Shown: one piece after another, positions 15,126 through 18,571 of the stretch
Layout: every line of letters starts with the position of its first letter
Numbering within the stretch: position 1 is the first letter of the stretch
NCBI GenBank assembly: GCA_029564465.1
Contig: JAKQPY010000184.1
Location: 1-18,571, forward strand
Length of the DNA: 18,571 nucleotides
Direction of reading: 5' to 3'
Source: JAGOEF01 sp029564465
GTDB taxonomy: Bacteria; Bacteroidota; Bacteroidia; Bacteroidales; ML635J-15
Position numbers and translations under genes: made by a program
The notes under the pieces: generated by a model
What the model was told of the DNA's origin: nothing
What the model saw: only the letters and a program-made list of their open reading frames with translations
Databases searched by the model: none

Positions 15126-18100
15126 ATGAAAAAGAGAATTTTATTGTTTGTTGGTTTATTGGTGTTTTTTACAGTATTTAAAAGCATAACTGTAACATAT
15201 GCCTGTACCGGAGGAACAAGTCAGGGGGCATTAACAATGACCGACAACTGGCAAACACGATCGGGTGTACTTGCCGGAAACTATTGGACATTTACTGCCA
15301 CTGCTGGTTCGGTGTATATATTTAGTTTTTGTCAGGGAGGTGGAGTTCACGCCAATGACCCACAAATCCAAATAATGAATAGTTCAGGAACTCCCGTTGC
15401 GGATGGATATAATGATGACCATTGTGGTTATGGCTCAGAGTTGGTTTGGGTTTGTCCAGCCGGCGGAACCTACCGAGTTGGATTTTACCAGTTCAATTGT
15501 ATTGCCAATGGTACAACGGCCTTGGGAACATTTGCATACAGGCATTTGCCAACGCCTACCTACGCTGACTGTTTGGGGGCACGTCCTCTGTGTGGGATGA
15601 ATAACACTGTTAACTCTTTGGAGGCTAATGGTGGCGGAAATTATTACGATTTGTTCAATTATAATGCTAGCTGGCCTGGTGGCTGGAATCCAGTGTCAGT
15701 GAATGCAAATAATTGTCCGTTTTGCATGATTACTGGAGAACGATATACAAGCTGGTATAGGTTTACAGCAACCAATAACGGAACACTAACTTTTACAATT
15801 ACCCCCAATGTTATCAGTCAGGATTTTGACTGGGCGTTATGGGATATGACCGGAAGGCAATGTTCTGAATTGTTGCGGACAAACAGCGCTTCTCCTGGAT
15901 TAGCCCCAATAAGTTGTAACTATTGTGGTGTAACGGGCACAACTGGTGTTAGTGCTTCCGGGGCTACTAATTGTACTTATCACCAGAGCGGTTGTAATAG
16001 GTTTAATCCAACTATTAATGTAACCGCAGGTCACGTGTATTATTTGGTAATCGATAATTTTTCTAATACAACTGATGGTTATTCAATCGCATTTGGCGGT
16101 ACTGTAAATAATATTGTTGACAACTCATATCCTGTGCTAAGTTCTATAGTTTACCCCCCCGTGTGCGGGCAAAATAATGTGACTGTACAGTTCAGTGAAG
16201 CTGTTTCTTGTACCTCAATGTTAAATAGTTGTATAACAATTACCGGCCCCAATGGGCCATTGACTGTTACAGATATATGGAGTCAGACCTGTGAATCTGC
16301 TGCAGGTAGCACATGGTCCAGTGGTACCTTTTACGATATGGTGTGGACCATTGAGTTCAGTCAATTCCTTACTGCTGGAACTTATACAATTTCATTGACT
16401 CCCAACTGTGCCCGTGACTTGTGTAACAATACCATGCCCACAGGAACAACTTCGACTTTAAGTTTTACTGTGACCGGTATTACTGCCACATTAAATCAAA
16501 CCAACCCTACCTGTGCATGGCAAAATACTGGATCAGCTTCGGTTACTGGTGTATCCGGGGGTGCTGGTCCACCATTCTCATATTACTGGACAGGTCCATC
16601 TGGTTATACCTCTACAGCCAGTTCTATCACAAATCTTGTCGCGGGAAACTATAATGTTACCGTCTCTGATGCTATTGGGAACTGCGTCTGGACCAACACA
16701 GCGGTGCTTACGGGCACAGCCGCACCACCCAACGATAATTGTGCGAATGCATTTCCTGTGGGAGCACTGCCGGTTACAAGTCCGGTGTTAAGCACTCAAT
16801 GTGCTACTAATGACTATAATACTGGCTTACCCGGGTGTGGAGGAAGCTTTGGAGCAAATGTTTGGTTTACTGTTGTTGGAACCGGTAATCTGATGGAGGC
16901 TAATACAGTGAACGCATCTACAAATTTTGATACTGAAATTCATATATTTACCGGGGCTTGTGGCTCCCTTACTGAAGTCGCCTGTAATGATGATTATTCT
17001 GGGACCCAATCACTTGTTCAATGGTGTTCTTCATCAGGGACAACATACTATATATCTGTAGGGTATTACTCTACATCGTTGATTTATGGTAATTATGTAC
17101 TAAGCGTTATTGATTACCCATTAAGTAATCCAACAGCTGTAAGTGCGTCTCCAACAACAATTTGTGTTGGAGGTTCATCTACGTTAAGTGGAACCCCGGG
17201 GACAAATGGAACTAGCATGGCTTGGTATACCGGTAGTTGTGGTGGTACATTGGTGGGAACTGGAACAACATTGTCTGTCTCCCCTGCAGCCACAACCACA
17301 TACTATGGCAGGACAACAACAGCTTGTGGTAATATGAGCCCGGGTTGTCTTTCAACGACTGTAACGGTAGTCGCCGATCCATCCATTACATCGCAGCCTA
17401 CGGGGGGGACAATATGTACCGGGGGTTCCATTACGCTGAGCGTAACGGCCACGGGTGGCACACCATCGCTCACCTATCAGTGGTATGATGGGAGCGGTGC
17501 GATAGCCGGTGCCACCAACTCGACCTATACTACGGGCACGGCAGGTACCTACTATGTGGTGGTATCAGCCTCAGGAAGTGGTTGTACTTCGGTTACGAGC
17601 AACAATGCTGTTGTAACAGTTGTAGCCGATCCATCGATTTCATCGCAACCCACAGGGGGTACAATATGTACCGGAGGTTCCATTACGCTGAGCGTGACGG
17701 CCACGGGTGGTACTCCATCATTGACATATCAGTGGTATAACGGAGCAGGAGCAATCGCGGGTGCCACGAACTCGACTTACACAACGGGCACAGCAGGGAC
17801 CTACTATGTGATTGTATCAGCATCAGGAAGTGGTTGTACTTCGGTTACGAGTAACAATGCTGTTGTAACGGTAGTAGCCGATCCATCCATTACATCGCAG
17901 CCCACGGGGGGTACAATATGCACCGGGGGTTCCATTACGCTGAGCGTAGCGGCCACGGGAGGTACTCCATCGTTGACATATCAATGGTATAACGGAGCAG
18001 GAGCAATCGCAGGTGCTACAAACTCGACATACACAACGGGCACAGCAGGGACCTACTATGTGATTGTATCAGCATCAGGAAGTGGTTGTACTTCGGTTAC

Positions 18101-18571
18101 GAGTAACAATGCTGTTGTAACGGTAGTAGCCGATCCATCCATAACATCGCAGCCTACGGGGGGTACAATATGTACCGGGGGTTCCATTACGCTGAGCGTG
18201 ACGGCCACAGGTGGCACTCCATCTCTCTCCTATCAGTGGTATGACGGGAGTGGTGCAATAGCCGGTGCCACCAACTCAACCTACAATACAGGCACAGCGG
18301 GTACTTACTATGTGGTGGTATCAGCCTCAGGAAGTGGTTGTACTTCGGTTACGAGCAACAACGCTGTTGTAACGGTAGTAGCCGATCCATCGATTACATC
18401 GCAACCCACAGGGGGTACAATATGTACCGGAGGTTCCATTACGCTGAGCGTAGCGGCCACGGGAGGTACTCCATCGTTGACATATCAATGGTATAACGGA
18501 GCAGGAGCAATCGCAGGTGCTACAAACTCGACATACACAACGGGCACAGCAGGGACCTACTATGTGATTGT
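15126..18571 (+). CDS. Giant multidomain surface/adhesin-like protein, partial at right edge
   Basis: The frame is open from the ATG at 15126 to the end of the window (1148 codons) with no stop; the C-terminus is missing. Domains in order: signal peptide 1-26 (MKKRILLFVGLLVFFTVFKS, cleavage after TYA); a Cys-containing beta-sandwich-like region 27-146; a second region about 147-331 opening ADCLGARPLC and holding TSWYRFT and DFDWALWDMTG, typical of secreted Bacteroidota proteins; an SbsA-type Ig-like domain 332-450 (VQFSEAV); an SprB-like repeat about 452-523; a pre-peptidase-type beta-sandwich 533-662 (PPNDNC, DTEIHIFTG); an Ig-like segment about 665-745 (AATTTYYGR); then 84-residue Ig-like repeats from residue 750 to the edge. 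Only structural modules are seen, no catalytic motif. Adhesion or gliding-type surface function and T9SS export are inferred from the SprB and Ig-like modules; a C-terminal sorting domain would be expected beyond the window. Confidence 0.9.
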   Translation, partial: MKKRILLFVGLLVFFTVFKSITVTYACTGGTSQGALTMTDNWQTRSGVLAGNYWTFTATAGSVYIFSFCQGGGVHANDPQIQIMNSSGTPVADGYNDDHCGYGSELVWVCPAGGTYRVGFYQFNCIANGTTALGTFAYRHLPTPTYADCLGARPLCGMNNTVNSLEANGGGNYYDLFNYNASWPGGWNPVSVNANNCPFCMITGERYTSWYRFTATNNGTLTFTITPNVISQDFDWALWDMTGRQCSELLRTNSASPGLAPISCNYCGVTGTTGVSASGATNCTYHQSGCNRFNPTINVTAGHVYYLVIDNFSNTTDGYSIAFGGTVNNIVDNSYPVLSSIVYPPVCGQNNVTVQFSEAVSCTSMLNSCITITGPNGPLTVTDIWSQTCESAAGSTWSSGTFYDMVWTIEFSQFLTAGTYTISLTPNCARDLCNNTMPTGTTSTLSFTVTGITATLNQTNPTCAWQNTGSASVTGVSGGAGPPFSYYWTGPSGYTSTASSITNLVAGNYNVTVSDAIGNCVWTNTAVLTGTAAPPNDNCANAFPVGALPVTSPVLSTQCATNDYNTGLPGCGGSFGANVWFTVVGTGNLMEANTVNASTNFDTEIHIFTGACGSLTEVACNDDYSGTQSLVQWCSSSGTTYYISVGYYSTSLIYGNYVLSVIDYPLSNPTAVSASPTTICVGGSSTLSGTPGTNGTSMAWYTGSCGGTLVGTGTTLSVSPAATTTYYGRTTTACGNMSPGCLSTTVTVVADPSITSQPTGGTICTGGSITLSVTATGGTPSLTYQWYDGSGAIAGATNSTYTTGTAGTYYVVVSASGSGCTSVTSNNAVVTVVADPSISSQPTGGTICTGGSITLSVTATGGTPSLTYQWYNGAGAIAGATNSTYTTGTAGTYYVIVSASGSGCTSVTSNNAVVTVVADPSITSQPTGGTICTGGSITLSVAATGGTPSLTYQWYNGAGAIAGATNSTYTTGTAGTYYVIVSASGSGCTSVTSNNAVVTVVADPSITSQPTGGTICTGGSITLSVTATGGTPSLSYQWYDGSGAIAGATNSTYNTGTAGTYYVVVSASGSGCTSVTSNNAVVTVVADPSITSQPTGGTICTGGSITLSVAATGGTPSLTYQWYNGAGAIAGATNSTYTTGTAGTYYVI
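16479..16694 (+). other. SprB-like repeat domain within the giant surface protein
   Basis: Residues 452-523 read ITATLNQTNPTCAWQNTGSA, then SVTGVSGGAGPPFSYYWTG, SITNLVAGNYNVTVSDA and GNC. This follows the SprB repeat pattern (T-N-x-T-C, G-x-A-x-V-x-G-G, F-x-Y-x-W-x-G, L-x-A-G-x-Y-x-V-x-V-x-D). SprB of Flavobacterium is a T9SS-exported motility adhesin, so the domain supports a cell-surface role but does not prove gliding. Confidence 0.75.
17373..18571 (+). repeat. Tandem 252-base in-frame Ig-like repeats (four complete, one partial)
   Basis: Units begin at 17373, 17625, 17877, 18129 and 18381; each complete unit is exactly 252 bases (84 codons) and the fifth is cut by the window edge. Each unit begins ADPSI-S-QPTGGTICTGG and contains LTYQWY, GAIAGATNSTY, GTAGTYYV and SGSGCTSVTSNNAVVTV. 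Cysteines at unit positions 15 and 71 could form the intradomain disulfide of an Ig fold. Units 1 and 4 carry QWYDGSG and YYVVV (type A); units 2, 3 and 5 carry QWYNGAG and YYVIV (type B). Nucleotide identity is high and even silent positions are shared, so the duplications are recent or kept alike by conversion. Confidence 0.95.

Noticed and set aside
15397..16791. Short plus-strand frames within the giant surface gene (15397-15600 and 16513-16791)
   Set aside because: They are out-of-frame shadows; the frame from 15126 is open through the whole region and carries the domains.
17373..18571. Regular repeats that might suggest a CRISPR array or an insertion-sequence duplication
   Set aside because: The period is 252 bases, units adjoin without spacers, stay in one reading frame and encode Ig-like domains.

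Overview
The window looks like chromosomal DNA of a member of the Bacteroidota, probably class Bacteroidia and possibly an environmental or uncultured lineage. The evidence is a TonB-dependent receptor with an N-terminal carboxypeptidase-regulatory-like domain, a DUF4369/TlpA-type thioredoxin lipoprotein, a lipoprotein with an acidic surface-export signal after its cysteine, SprB-type and Ig-like repeats of the kind exported by the type IX secretion system (T9SS), and several matches to the Bacteroidota -7 promoter element TAnnTTTG. Shine-Dalgarno sequences are not evident. No rRNA, tRNA, CRISPR, prophage, transposase or integrase is recognisable.

Layout. (1) Positions 1-5970, minus strand: a small, very basic secreted protein, then a 1211-residue TonB-dependent receptor, then after only 31 bases a large secreted protein that runs off the left edge. 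The receptor and the last gene look like one transcription unit. (2) Positions 6005-6436, plus strand: a small lipoprotein with a degenerate Rieske-like fold, divergent from the basic protein. It ends at a strong bidirectional terminator shared with the convergent ahcY. (3) Positions 6490-8903, minus strand: ahcY (S-adenosylhomocysteine hydrolase) and ribF (riboflavin kinase/FAD synthetase), each with its own -7 box. (4) Positions 9022-13888, plus strand: a tightly packed row of a TlpA-like thioredoxin lipoprotein, an M1 metallopeptidase with a long beta-rich C-terminal half, and an LpxH-like UDP-2,3-diacylglucosamine hydrolase that overlaps the peptidase by four bases. (5) Positions 13889-14475: an AT-rich gap with no supported gene. 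(6) Positions 14476-18571, plus strand: a secreted 212-residue protein of unknown function, then after 11 bases the first 1148 codons of a giant multidomain surface protein. That protein ends in the window with a tandem array of 252-base (84-residue) Ig-like repeats.

Taken together, housekeeping genes (ahcY, ribF, lpxH) are interspersed with cell-envelope and secretion genes. The most unusual parts are the near-identical, mosaic Ig-like repeat array, the peptidase with an apparent outer-membrane-barrel-like C-terminus and no ATG start, the Rieske-like lipoprotein that has lost both histidine ligand positions, and a RibF with altered signature residues. I did not find a clear new defence or mobile system.
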